The notes under the pieces were generated by a model that worked only from the letters and a program-made list of their open reading frames with translations, was not told the DNA's origin and ran no database searches. Shown piece by piece: positions 43,914 through 52,850 of a stretch of DNA of 63,493 nucleotides. The stretch spans positions 7,289 to 70,781 of the forward strand of contig JABAZY010000048.1 in assembly GCA_018608245.1 (NCBI GenBank). Direction: 5' to 3'. The translations under genes were made by a program, and so were the position numbers. How positions within the stretch are numbered: the first letter of the stretch is position 1; every line of letters begins with the position of its first letter. This DNA comes from Alphaproteobacteria bacterium (GTDB lineage: Bacteria > Pseudomonadota > Alphaproteobacteria > Micavibrionales > Micavibrionaceae).

Positions 43914-45227
43914 TTACTGATTTTCGTTTTTTCTGACTTTTGTGAAGTAAGCATCCACACTTTCTGTCACAGAAAGTGCTATTTTGCGTCTATAGTTGTC
44001 AGAAGACAGCATTCGAACTTCGTTTCGGTTAGACATAAAGCCCATTTCTATAAGAACGGATGGAATATCTGGTGCTTTTAAAACGGCAAATCCTGCATAA
44101 CGGTGGGGGCGATTTAACATTGTAATGCCACGCTCCTTCATATTTTTAACAACAATGTTTGCAAAGAATTTTGATTGATTCATGGTATCACGCATGGCGA
44201 GATCAATTAATATGTCGGATACTTCTTTATCCTCATGACTTAAATCAACGCCAGCAATTAAATCAACACGGTTTTCACGTGCTGCCAATCTTGCTGTTTG
44301 AGCATCGGAGGCTTTATTCGAAAGTGTGTAGATAGATGCACCACGAACTTTAGGGTTATTAATTGAATCAGCGTGCAGTGAGACAAACAGATCGCCCTCT
44401 TTAGATCGCCCATAATTAACACGGTTACGTAGCTTAATAAATTTATCACTACTACGGGTGAGGGACACACGATATTTGCCTGTCGCTTCTAATGTTTTTT
44501 TAAGTTCTTTAGCAGCAGCAAGTGTTATATGTTTTTCGTATGTTTTATTCGCGCCGACAGCACCAGAGTCTTTACCACCATGCCCTGCATCAATAACGAT
44601 GAGTGGTTTATATAGGGGTGTTTTAGTGGTTGCCACGTTTTTACTAGGCTTAATTTGTGGCTTAATTGTTTTGACGCTATCAGTTGCTTTTGGCACAGCG
44701 GTTAATGTCTTAGGAATATTTTTTTCATTCAAATTGCCAAATACTTTTTTATGGGTTTCTTTAAAGTTATTGATTGAGGTCGTTTTGAAATCAATGACCA
44801 AACGATCTGGTTTACCAGCACCGCTTGGTAGTTGAAAGGCGTTCAGAATGTAGCTAGGATTTTTTAGATCAACCACTAGTCTAGAAATTTCAGGTGTTAA
44901 ATTGCCAGAGCGCACTTCTAGTACATCACCCGTCTTGGGTTTTACAATGTTGGCGGTATTGATATTGAAATTAGGCAGGTCAATTACAATGCGGTAAGGT
45001 TTATCGTCAATTGCAGGAAGCATGAAGCTTCTAAACTCGCTTGGTTCACTAAGATCAATAACCATACGGGTTTTATCCGAATGGACGCCGAAACGAACAG
45101 AATCGATGCCTAAATTCGCCATAGCTGAAAAGCTATGGAGAAAGAGCATAAATAGCCCTAAAATGAAAATACGGTAAATATGAATTGGCACGATTAAGAG
45201 ATTTCTTTGCAAAATTGACTTTCTCAA
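43914..45227 (-). CDS. N-acetylmuramoyl-L-alanine amidase (AmiC-like, AMIN + Amidase_3)
   Basis: Up to 437 residues. Signal-anchor stretch (IFILGLFMLFLHSFSAMA), AMIN domain over about 40-150 (VRFGVHSDKTRMVIDLSEPSEF), a basic linker, then a zinc amidase domain: VIDAGHGGKDSGAVG, metal Glu in the YEKHITL helix, FVSLHADSI and VLIEMGFMSN. It splits daughter-cell peptidoglycan. The start is uncertain: no ATG precedes the signal segment. TTG 45227 and TTG 45212 (behind GAGAAAG) are the candidates, and 45212 has the better ribosome site. Encoded divergently from rne. Confidence 0.92.
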   Translation of the reverse strand: MRKSILQRNLLIVPIHIYRIFILGLFMLFLHSFSAMANLGIDSVRFGVHSDKTRMVIDLSEPSEFRSFMLPAIDDKPYRIVIDLPNFNINTANIVKPKTGDVLEVRSGNLTPEISRLVVDLKNPSYILNAFQLPSGAGKPDRLVIDFKTTSINNFKETHKKVFGNLNEKNIPKTLTAVPKATDSVKTIKPQIKPSKNVATTKTPLYKPLIVIDAGHGGKDSGAVGANKTYEKHITLAAAKELKKTLEATGKYRVSLTRSSDKFIKLRNRVNYGRSKEGDLFVSLHADSINNPKVRGASIYTLSNKASDAQTARLAARENRVDLIAGVDLSHEDKEVSDILIDLAMRDTMNQSKFFANIVVKNMKERGITMLNRPHRYAGFAVLKAPDIPSVLIEMGFMSNRNEVRMLSSDNYRRKIALSVTESVDAYFTKVRKNENQ

Positions 45228-45673
45228 GTTAACACAACCATTATGGCATCAGAAAGGCTCAAATTAGGTTTTTTGATAAAAAATTCTTTTATTTTATTTT
45301 GCTTGTAAGTTTTGCTGTGCGGTTGTAATGTTTCTTTGCGACACGTTGTGGCTCTAGCATAATTGTTTGATATTATTAGTTTTTAAGAGTTTCGCTAGCT
45401 ACAATGGAAGAATGAGAACGGCCTTTTTAAACAATATATGGCTTTTCATTTCGGCGCCGAATATTAGATAATGGCAAGACGTAGGTTAGATTTTAAAACA
45501 GCCCTTATCCGTTTATAGACCAAGGTCTAGGCGAAAATAATCTCGGTGAAAATTTGGTTTGTAGCTAAATTTCGAAAAATATCATTCGGTTTTATTGAAA
45601 TTTTTATCGCGCTTTGCGCTGTTTCCTTTTCTGTCGCATTAAGGAGTAAGCTGCACTGCGCTGGAGAGTTATT
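45228..45673 (+). other. Long leader and promoter region of rne
   Basis: 446 bases without a gene between the divergent amidase and rne. A -10-like TATTAT lies at 45371-45376, though the best -35 (TTGTGG at 45346) is at a poor 19-base spacing. Two clean DNA palindromes follow: TTCGGCGCCGAA (45450-45461) and TAGACC-AA-GGTCTA (45516-45529). A GGAGAG ribosome site sits at 45662-45667. A leader of nearly 300 nt would fit the known autoregulation of rne through its 5' UTR in Escherichia coli. Confidence 0.5.
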
Positions 45674-48292
45674 ATGACAAAAAATATGCTGATAGACGCA
45701 ACCCATGCTGAAGAGGTTCGCGTTGCAGTCGTTGATGGTAAACGATTAGTTGAATTTGACTATGAAAGTAAAGTTCGAAAACAAATTAAAGGTGGGGTTT
45801 ACCTTGCCAAGGTAACGCGTATTGAGCCGTCTTTGCAGGCAGCTTTTGTGAATTATGGCGGCAATCGTCATGGGTTCTTACCATTTTCTGAAATTCACCC
45901 TGATTATTTCCGTATTCCTGTGAGTGATCGTGAAGCCTTAATTGCAGCACAAAAAGCTGAATTAGAGCGCATTGATAATAAAAATAAAGACGAAGATGAT
46001 GATGCTGACTTAGTCGAAGACGAAGATGACGCGGTTGAAGCCAAAGAAGGTCCTATCGAAATTGTTGAAGAAGACGAAGATGATATTGTCGAAGTTGGCG
46101 GTGCTGATAAGCCTGCTGATGATGAAGATGATGATTTAATTGAAGCTAAAACAAAATCTAAATCTACTAAGAAATCTAAAGCAAAAAAATCAACCAGTAA
46201 AAAAGCAAAATTAGATAAAGCTGATGATGAAGATAATATTGGTAATGTTAAAGCCGATGTAGAAGAAAAATCTGATGAAGAAATAGATGCTGAAGCGGAA
46301 GCTAAACTTCAGGGTAATGCAGCAGATAACAATGATGGTAAAAAACAAAATAATCGCGGACGCAATAACCGTAACAGAAATCGTGGACGTAATAATAAAC
46401 GCTCAGAAATGCGTCAAGGTAAATCAGCAGAGATTGTTGATGATAAGGAAGAAAGCCAAGATGATGGTAAGCCTTTTCGTTTTAACCTGCGTCACAAATA
46501 TAAAATTCAAGAAGTTCTAAAACGCGGTCAAATTATGTTGATCCAAGTTTCCAAGGAAGAACGTGGGAACAAAGGTGCTGCTGTGACAACTTATGTTTCA
46601 TTGCCTGGTCGTTACTGTGTTTTGATGCCTAACAGCCCACGTGGCGGCGGTGTTAGCCGTAAAATTGGTAATTTCAAAGACCGTAAACGTATGCGTGAAA
46701 TCCTAAAAGATTTAACGATCCCAGAAGGCATGTCTGTTATTCTACGTACTGCTGGTGTTGCGCGTACGAAGGCGGAAATTAAACGTGACCTAGATTATTT
46801 GACGCGTCTTTGGAATACTATTCGTGAAGATACGTTGAAATCATCTGCCCCTGCGTTAATTAATGAAGAAGGTAATCTGATTAAACGTTCAATTCGTGAT
46901 CTATATACACGTGATATTGATAATGTTTATGTGGCAGGAGCAAAAGGCCATAAAACAGCCCGTGAATTTATGAAGATGTTGGTGCCCTCACATGCCGCAA
47001 AAGTAAAAGAATACACGGACGCAAAAGTACCATTGTTTCACAAATATAATGTTGAAAAACAAATTAGTGATATTGGTGAAATTCAGGTTCAATTGAAATC
47101 TGGTGGTTCATTAGTGATTAACCCAACAGAAGCGCTTGTTTCTATTGATGTGAACTCAGGTAGAGCGACAAAAGAGCGTCATATTGAAGAAACTGCGTTA
47201 AAAACGAATATGGAAGCAGCTGAAGAAGTGGCACGTCAGTTACGTTTACGTGATTTAGGTGGATTAGTTGTTATTGACTTTATTGATATGATGGAACGCC
47301 GTAATAATCGTAAAGTTGAGAATAAATTACGTGATGCGCTTTCTGATGATCGTGCGAGAATTCAAGTTGGGCGCATCTCCTCTTTTGGATTGTTAGAACT
47401 GTCACGTCAACGCTTAAACCCAAGTTTAACAGAAGCACAATTTGAAACATGTCCAGAATGTAGTGGTCGTGGATCTGTCATGACAATGGATTTTGCAGCG
47501 ATTACAGCTATGCGTTCTTTGGAAGAAGAAGGTATTAAAAATAAAGCGACTGAAATATCCTTAAGCCTACCAAATAATGTAGCAGTTTATATTTTAAACC
47601 ATAAACGCGATATGCTAGCTGATATTGAAAATCGTTATGAATTTCGTGTTCACGTACGTGTTGATGAAACTTTACACGCTTCAGAATTTAAGATTGATAT
47701 TCTACAACAAGATGACAGCAGAAAACCGCATAAAGCGAAAAAAGATGTTGAAGATAATTTATCTAACTCTTCTAATGATGATAACGACCATAAGAACCAA
47801 GATGGTGATGATCAGCCGAAACGTAGCCGTAGGCGCGGTCGCCGCGGTGGTCGCCGTCGTAATCAAAACAGAGACAATAATGCGGAATCAGATTCTGATA
47901 ATAATAATCAGACGTCAGAAAAATCTACGGATAACAGCTCGGTAGAAAAGCAGGAAGAAAAATTAGAAGAGAAGCAAGAAGCTAAAAAAACATCAACAAA
48001 AAAATCTGCTAAAAAGACGGCTAAAAAATTACCTAAGAAATCTGAAGAAAAAAATGATGACGTCGTAGAGGCTAAAGTAGATGGTGTGAAGGGCGATACA
48101 AAATCCGAACCTAAAAAAGAAACTAAAAAAACGTCTGCTAAAAAAACAGCAAAGAAGGCGACTGCTAAAAAAGCAGTAAAGCCATCTAATGATACTAAAC
48201 CGCTAGAAGTTGAAGAAAAAAAAGATTATGAAGTTGTGAATGCAGCACCAGAAAAACCTAAAAAAGGCTGGTGGAACAAATTGGTTGATTAA
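45674..48292 (+). CDS. rne: Ribonuclease E/G, alphaproteobacterial RNase E
   Basis: 872 residues. The S1 domain is split: its first strands (VYLAKVTRIEPSLQAAFVNY and GFLPFSEIHPDYF) end near residue 75, and the last part (QVSKEERGNKGA) resumes near 290. Between them is an insertion of about 190 charged residues (poly-Asp/Glu, Lys-rich, then Asn/Arg-rich). The catalytic core has VSIDVNSGR and VVIDFIDMM (metal-binding Asp) and the zinc link CPECSGRG. The C-terminal 230 residues are disordered with an Arg-rich RNA-binding patch (RSRRRGRRGGRRRNQN), Lys/Ala stretches and a final KGWWNKLVD. The GWW tail is the PNPase-binding motif described for Caulobacter RNase E. Confidence 0.96.
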   Translation: MTKNMLIDATHAEEVRVAVVDGKRLVEFDYESKVRKQIKGGVYLAKVTRIEPSLQAAFVNYGGNRHGFLPFSEIHPDYFRIPVSDREALIAAQKAELERIDNKNKDEDDDADLVEDEDDAVEAKEGPIEIVEEDEDDIVEVGGADKPADDEDDDLIEAKTKSKSTKKSKAKKSTSKKAKLDKADDEDNIGNVKADVEEKSDEEIDAEAEAKLQGNAADNNDGKKQNNRGRNNRNRNRGRNNKRSEMRQGKSAEIVDDKEESQDDGKPFRFNLRHKYKIQEVLKRGQIMLIQVSKEERGNKGAAVTTYVSLPGRYCVLMPNSPRGGGVSRKIGNFKDRKRMREILKDLTIPEGMSVILRTAGVARTKAEIKRDLDYLTRLWNTIREDTLKSSAPALINEEGNLIKRSIRDLYTRDIDNVYVAGAKGHKTAREFMKMLVPSHAAKVKEYTDAKVPLFHKYNVEKQISDIGEIQVQLKSGGSLVINPTEALVSIDVNSGRATKERHIEETALKTNMEAAEEVARQLRLRDLGGLVVIDFIDMMERRNNRKVENKLRDALSDDRARIQVGRISSFGLLELSRQRLNPSLTEAQFETCPECSGRGSVMTMDFAAITAMRSLEEEGIKNKATEISLSLPNNVAVYILNHKRDMLADIENRYEFRVHVRVDETLHASEFKIDILQQDDSRKPHKAKKDVEDNLSNSSNDDNDHKNQDGDDQPKRSRRRGRRGGRRRNQNRDNNAESDSDNNNQTSEKSTDNSSVEKQEEKLEEKQEAKKTSTKKSAKKTAKKLPKKSEEKNDDVVEAKVDGVKGDTKSEPKKETKKTSAKKTAKKATAKKAVKPSNDTKPLEVEEKKDYEVVNAAPEKPKKGWWNKLVD

Positions 48293-48427
48293 ACCGTGAA
48301 TGGTATAATCAAGGAAATTTAAATGAGTTTTTTATTTTCGCAGAATAATTTTTTTTAGCCGTTGTGCATAATTGGGTGACTTAATGTTGAGAGATATTAA
48401 ATTGCAGCGACTTTTAAAGACTGACCA

Positions 48428-48511
48428 GTGAAGTCGAGTATTATTTGGGGCACAGCTGTCACTGGCGTGGCGGCAATGGCTGGATACTACATCACTAGAT
48501 ATTTTTCTTAA
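48428..48511 (+). CDS. Possible 27-residue membrane peptide
   Basis: GTG-started frame reading a Lys, two Ser, then a hydrophobic helix (IIWGTAVTGVAAMAGYYI) and TRYFS. It has the composition of a small membrane protein, but the ribosome site is weak and there is no family match. Chance is a real alternative. Confidence 0.25.
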   Translation: MKSSIIWGTAVTGVAAMAGYYITRYFS

Positions 48512-48730
48512 TTCTTAAAGTATCGGTTTTCTTAGGGTTTTTGTGAATTAGATAAAGTTTTATCTATTATTTATTTCTATTTAATAAGTTTGTATTACCA
48601 TAATATATGTGGCGAGTTTAAATATAAATTAATCAATATTGGACAAACCATTATCGCGAGCGATTTTGAATAAATGCCATGCCCCGTATTTGTTCAGGAA
48701 GTGGTTGCTCGTGATTATTCATTCCTTCGG

Positions 48731-48760
48731 TCGCCGGTTCACGCCGGCGACTTCTTTTTG
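48731..48760 (+). terminator. Strong intrinsic terminator in the rne-CBS gap
   Basis: GTCGCCGG (48731-48738) pairs perfectly with CCGGCGAC (48745-48752) around TTCACG, followed by TTCTTTTT. The stem is far more GC-rich than its surroundings. It lies about 440 bases beyond rne and 90 before the CBS gene, so it may end a small RNA. Confidence 0.85.
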
Positions 48761-48851
48761 AGGAAATGGCTATTTCCCCTTTGCTTTAGGGCGTTCTTTA
48801 TGTTTTATTGCTAAGACATTAATAATGAAAATATACATACAGGAGAACGAA

Positions 48852-49289
48852 ATGACTCAAATAAAAGACGTAATGACTCCAAGCTTTGAATGGATTGCAC
48901 CAGATTCACCAGTAGCTTCAATTGCACAAACAATGCGCGATAAAGATATCGGTTTTATGCCAGTGGCTGAAAATGACCGTATGATTGGGATGGTAACAGA
49001 CCGTGATATTGTTATCCGTTCATGTGCCCAAGGCCAAAACCCACAAGATGCGACTGCACGTGATGTGATGACTGCAAAAACATATTACTGTTATGATGAT
49101 CAAGATGTTGAAGAAGTTTGTAATAATATGGGCGAAATTCAAGTTCGCCGCCTACCTGTTGTAAACCGTGATAAACGCCTTGTTGGTGTTGTATCTTTGG
49201 GTGATTTGGCACAATCTGCTAGCCGTCCAAATATTGGTCAAACACAACAACAAATTACATCTCAGCTTCAATCAAAAAAAGCTGCGTAA
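48852..49289 (+). CDS. CBS-domain pair protein
   Basis: 145 residues consisting of two CBS domains (VMTPSFEWIAPDSPVASIAQ, then DVMTAKTYYCYDDQDVEEV), each ending in a GMVTDRD- or GVVSLGD-type motif. Such stand-alone pairs bind adenosine nucleotides and act as energy or redox sensors. AGGAG at 48841-48845 supports ATG 48852 over the upstream in-frame ATG at 48825. It is monocistronic, ending in the terminator at 49313-49351. Confidence 0.93.
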   Translation: MTQIKDVMTPSFEWIAPDSPVASIAQTMRDKDIGFMPVAENDRMIGMVTDRDIVIRSCAQGQNPQDATARDVMTAKTYYCYDDQDVEEVCNNMGEIQVRRLPVVNRDKRLVGVVSLGDLAQSASRPNIGQTQQQITSQLQSKKAA

Positions 49290-49312
49290 TTAAATTAAAA
49301 TAATTTCTGATG

Positions 49313-49351
49313 TAGCGGGAAGTGAGCAATCATTTTCCGCTATTTCTTTTT
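49313..49351 (+). terminator. Intrinsic terminator after the CBS gene
   Basis: TAGCGGGAA (49313-49321) pairs with TTTCCGCTA (49334-49342), one G-U, around a 12-base loop, followed by TTTCTTTTT. It lies 24 nt after the stop codon and 31 nt before the tRNA gene. Confidence 0.8.
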
Positions 49352-49381
49352 GGGCATATAAAGGTTATATAATAAAGATAA

Positions 49382-49458
49382 GCGCCTGTAGCTCAGCTGG
49401 ATAGAGCGCGTCCCTCCGAAGGACGAGGTCGAAGGTTCAAATCCTTTCAGGCGCACCA
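49382..49458 (+). tRNA. tRNA-Arg (anticodon CCG)
   Basis: 77 bases with encoded CCA. Acceptor GCGCCTG/CAGGCGC, D arm GCTC-AGCTGGATA-GAGC, anticodon stem CGTCC/GGACG with loop CTCCGAA (anticodon CCG, reads CGG), T arm GAAGG-TTCAAAT-CCTTT. All stems close. It reads the rare CGG codon. No integrase or repeated 3' end was seen nearby, so there is no sign of use as an attachment site. Confidence 0.96.
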
Positions 49459-49490
49459 TTTAATCTTCTATATAGAAAAAGAGCATAATA

Positions 49491-50393
49491 ATGAAAATTG
49501 GTATTTTGTCCCGCGGACCTAAACTTTACTCAACGATGCGTTTAGTTGAGGCGTGTAAAGAGCGCGGACATCAGGTTCAAGTTATTGATCCTTTGAAATG
49601 TTTTATGAACATTAATTCTGTTGATAATGAAATACATTATCAAGAAAAAATTCTTCAGCTTGACGCAGTTATCTCACGTGTTGGAGCATCCGTTACTTTT
49701 TATGGAACGGCGATTGTGCGCCAATTTGAAATGTCGGGTGTTTATGCTTTGAACGGAGCGTTGGCAATTACGCGTGCGCGGGATAAGTTACGTGCCCATC
49801 AAATTTTATCTCGTAAAAAATTAGGTATGCCAATTACAGGTTTTGCACACTCAACAAGTAATATTGATGATTTAATCAAAGTAGCGGGTGGTGCCCCCCT
49901 TGTTATCAAATTGTTGGAAGGCGCGCAAGGTAAAGGCGTGATTTTAGCAGAAACGAAAAAAGCAGCAGAAAGTGTTATTGAAGCTTTTCGTGGTTTAGAT
50001 GCTCACTTTTTAATTCAAGAATATATCGAGGAGGCGGGTGGCGCAGATATTCGTTGTTTTGTGATTGGTGATAAAGTTGTGGCGACGATGATGCGTAAAG
50101 CAACAGATGGTGATTTCCGTTCCAATCTACATAGTGGTGGCGTGGCTGAAAAAATAAAAATTACGCCGGAAGAACGTAAGACTGCTCTGGCGGCAGCAAA
50201 AGCGATGGGGCTTGATGTAGCAGGGGTTGACCTTATTCGCTCTAACCGAGGGCCTCTTGTGTTGGAAGTAAACTCATCCCCAGGGTTAGAGGGGATTGAG
50301 GGTATATCAGGTAAAGATATTGCAGGGCTTATGGTTGAGTATTTAGAAAAAGATATAGCACCCTCTAAGAAACGCCGTATTAATAGAGGTTAA
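49491..50393 (+). CDS. rimK: RimK family alpha-L-glutamate ligase
   Basis: 300 residues, ATP-grasp. Landmarks: N-terminal [72 protein letters not shown] (ATP loop), [21 protein letters not shown] and [15 protein letters not shown]. In Escherichia coli RimK adds Glu residues to ribosomal protein S6 and makes poly-glutamate. It starts 32 nt after the tRNA, behind AAAGAG. The next gene begins 3 nt after its stop. Confidence 0.93.
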   Translation: MKIGILSRGPKLYSTMRLVEACKERGHQVQVIDPLKCFMNINSVDNEIHYQEKILQLDAVISRVGASVTFYGTAIVRQFEMSGVYALNGALAITRARDKLRAHQILSRKKLGMPITGFAHSTSNIDDLIKVAGGAPLVIKLLEGAQGKGVILAETKKAAESVIEAFRGLDAHFLIQEYIEEAGGADIRCFVIGDKVVATMMRKATDGDFRSNLHSGGVAEKIKITPEERKTALAAAKAMGLDVAGVDLIRSNRGPLVLEVNSSPGLEGIEGISGKDIAGLMVEYLEKDIAPSKKRRINRG

Positions 50394-50396
50394 TAA

Positions 50397-51428
50397 ATGA
50401 CAGATGAATTAATTATTGGTGGTGAGGTTATAAAAAAAGGGGAACGTAAACGCGTACTTCTTGATGTAGCTAAATTATACGATTTCACGGATATGAATAT
50501 TCCAATTGAAGTTATCCGTGGTAAGCAGGATGGCCCAGTTTTATTTGTTAGCGGTGCTATCCACGGTGATGAAATTAATGGTGTTGAAATTATCAGGCGG
50601 CTACTTACGAAGAAAGCTTTAAGCCGTTTGAAGGGAACATTAATTGCTGTACCGATTGTGAATGTGTTTGGCTTTAATACAAAATCGCGCTACCTGCCTG
50701 ATCGTCGCGATTTAAACCGAAATTTTCCTGGTTCTGAGAAAGGGTCGTTAACGGCGCAACTTGCTCACACATTCATGACTGAGGTTATTTCGCATTGTAC
50801 GCATGGTATTGACCTACACACAGCAGCTATTAACCGCGCTAATTTGCCACAAATAAGAGCTTGTCTTGATGATCCTGAAACGAAGCGTATGGCAGAAGCT
50901 TTTCAAGTTCCTGTGATGCTACATTCTTCCTTGAGGGATGGTTCATTAAGAGAAGCAACGCAGTCTAAAAATATTCCAACGCTTCTTTTTGAAGGGGGAG
51001 AGGCGCTTCGCTTTAATGAGAAAGTTATTAAGAGTGGTTTAGCGGGTGTGCTGTCAGTAATGCGTGAGCTGGGCATGTTATTGCCTTTAAAAAATAAAAA
51101 ACCTGCTAAGGACGTTTTTATTGCGCGTTCAAGTCATTGGATACGTGCTCCACATAGTGGAATTCTAACTGTTAAAAAGAAAATTGGTCAACGTGTTAGA
51201 AAAGGTCACGTACTTGGCGTGATCTCCGATCCGTTTGGACGAGAGAAGCATGAACTGGTTGCAAAAAGAAGTGGTATTATTATTGGAGCAGTGACATTGC
51301 CTTTATTGAACCGTGGTGACGCCGCGTTCCACGTAGCAACTTTTGAAGATGTAAGTACCGTAGAAGAGCATGTTGATATGTTTGAAGAGCAATTAGACAG
51401 CGATGACGGAGAGCGTTTTTTAAATTAG
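50397..51428 (+). CDS. Succinylglutamate desuccinylase/aspartoacylase family hydrolase
   Basis: 343 residues. M14-like zinc hydrolase: ligands in SGAIHGDEINGVEIIRRL (His, Glu) and GIDLHTAAINR (His), with RDLNRNFPG for substrate carboxylate binding and a Glu in LLFEGGEA. The last 80 residues form a barrel-sandwich domain (APHSGILTVKKKIGQRVRKG). It sits 3 nt after rimK, so the product probably acts on a peptide or acyl-amino acid linked to RimK. Its stop overlaps the convergent kinase-like gene. Confidence 0.9.
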   Translation: MTDELIIGGEVIKKGERKRVLLDVAKLYDFTDMNIPIEVIRGKQDGPVLFVSGAIHGDEINGVEIIRRLLTKKALSRLKGTLIAVPIVNVFGFNTKSRYLPDRRDLNRNFPGSEKGSLTAQLAHTFMTEVISHCTHGIDLHTAAINRANLPQIRACLDDPETKRMAEAFQVPVMLHSSLRDGSLREATQSKNIPTLLFEGGEALRFNEKVIKSGLAGVLSVMRELGMLLPLKNKKPAKDVFIARSSHWIRAPHSGILTVKKKIGQRVRKGHVLGVISDPFGREKHELVAKRSGIIIGAVTLPLLNRGDAAFHVATFEDVSTVEEHVDMFEEQLDSDDGERFLN

Positions 51429-52801
51429 TTTTCTTTAATATCAAACATGCTTAAAGCGTCAGCTTGGCGTTTTTCTAACGTGTCCATATCAAAACCATCA
51501 ATCATTTCGTTGAAGACTTGATACCAATTTATTTCGGCTTTTAGGTGTAAGAAAACAGACCCTAGACCAAGCGCTGCACGATCCATAAAGACAAACTCAC
51601 GTGGCACTTTTACGCCACTACCAGAGGCACGCAGTTTTTTATGAACTTCTTCGGCAATTTCACGGCCATAAATACCGTTCGTTACTTCACCTATAGGGCG
51701 GATTTTATCTTCTAAAATTGGAGCATATAAAAATCTAGCCCAGATATTAAGTGTTTCAACTTGTTCTTTGCTCAGCCCTTCAAACCCCCAGATCTCATAG
51801 GCTGCAAAGGCACGGTCAAAGTCATTAGTTTGAAGGGCTTTATATAGTTCAATGATACCTTTAATGAATTTTGCAGGAAAAATACGTACACAACCAAAAT
51901 CCATGAGGTTAATTGAGTTATCTGGACGGACAGAGTAATTACCTAAATGTGGATCACCATGAATAACGCCATAATAATAAAGTGGAACATACCATGCGCG
52001 GAACATGTTTAAGGCGATTGCGTTACGCGCTTCTATTGGGGCATCTACAAAGTTCATAATTTTATCACCCTCTAACCATGTACTGGTCAAAAGACGTGAG
52101 GTCGATAGATCATCAATAATTTCAGGTACGTGGACATTTTTTTCATCACGTAACATATAGCTATAAAGTTTCTCGTATTTTGCTTCTAGCTTATAATCTA
52201 GTTCTTCCCTTAAGCGTGCAGATAACTCAGCGTAAATATCATTCGTTTTGATTGATTTATCGTAGCGGCCATAAATTGAGAAAATGAGTTTTAATTGATT
52301 AAGGTCAGCGTCAATAGCGCTCGCCATATCTGGATATTGTAATTTACAGGCGATTGATTGTCCGTCTTTTGTTTCAGCTTTATGTACCTGCCCAAGGCTT
52401 GCTGCGGCAGAAGCTTCACGATCAAATTTTTCAAATTTACTTTCCCAGTTTACGCCCAGTTCTGTTTTCATACGGCGTCGTACAAATGCCCATCCCATTG
52501 GTGGAGCATTAGATTGGAGTTGTTGGAAGTCTTTGGCATATTCAGGTGGAAGTGCCTCAGGGATGGTTGATAAAATTTGCCCAACCTTCATGAGTGGGCC
52601 TTTAAGGTTTCCTAAAGCGCTGGTGAGTTGTTGTGCATGATCTTCGCGCTCAATCTTAATGCCTAAGTACTTCTCACCAGCCATTTTGGCGGCAAGCCCT
52701 GCCATTGTCGTAGAGACCTGGCCGTAACGCTTTATTTTACGGGTTAGAGAACTTTTATCTTCTGCATCTGGTTTCTTAGGGATGTCATTTATCGTATTCA
52801 T
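51425..52801 (-). CDS. COQ8/ADCK (UbiB family) atypical kinase-like protein
   Basis: 458 residues from ATG 52801. Features specific to the family are visible: the KxGQ segment (LKGPLMKVGQILSTIPEALP), the Ala-rich loop AAASLGQVHKA in place of a Gly-rich loop, the ATP-binding Lys in IACKLQYPD, and the catalytic motifs HGDPHLGNYSV and NLMDFGCVR. COQ8/UbiB proteins support ubiquinone synthesis. An ATG seven codons earlier is possible, but AGGAAAA better fits 52801. Its divergent neighbour is COQ9, another ubiquinone factor. Confidence 0.92.
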   Translation of the reverse strand: MNTINDIPKKPDAEDKSSLTRKIKRYGQVSTTMAGLAAKMAGEKYLGIKIEREDHAQQLTSALGNLKGPLMKVGQILSTIPEALPPEYAKDFQQLQSNAPPMGWAFVRRRMKTELGVNWESKFEKFDREASAAASLGQVHKAETKDGQSIACKLQYPDMASAIDADLNQLKLIFSIYGRYDKSIKTNDIYAELSARLREELDYKLEAKYEKLYSYMLRDEKNVHVPEIIDDLSTSRLLTSTWLEGDKIMNFVDAPIEARNAIALNMFRAWYVPLYYYGVIHGDPHLGNYSVRPDNSINLMDFGCVRIFPAKFIKGIIELYKALQTNDFDRAFAAYEIWGFEGLSKEQVETLNIWARFLYAPILEDKIRPIGEVTNGIYGREIAEEVHKKLRASGSGVKVPREFVFMDRAALGLGSVFLHLKAEINWYQVFNEMIDGFDMDTLEKRQADALSMFDIKEN

Positions 52802-52850
52802 TAAACGGCTTTTCCTATACAAAAAAAGGATTATCAGGCATATATAGTAT

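Larger units (their letters stand above)
48293..48851 (+). other. 559-base intergenic region with possible small RNA
   Basis: AT-rich on the left, with a tiny 27-codon frame at 48428-48511. The right part (from about 48640) is richer in GC and ends in a strong terminator (48731-48760). No annotated gene ends there: rne stops about 440 bases earlier. A transcript made inside this region is therefore the simplest explanation for the terminator. A weak TTGGGT/TATTAA pair lies near 48373-48401. AGGAG at 48841-48845 serves the CBS gene. Confidence 0.5.

Noticed and set aside
44458-44835. 125-codon frame antisense to the amidase
   Set aside because: Shadow of the amidase coding strand, whose catalytic motifs are intact. 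No independent support.
49382-49458. tRNA-Arg as an integration site
   Set aside because: No integrase, no duplicated tRNA 3' end and no change in gene content downstream were seen.
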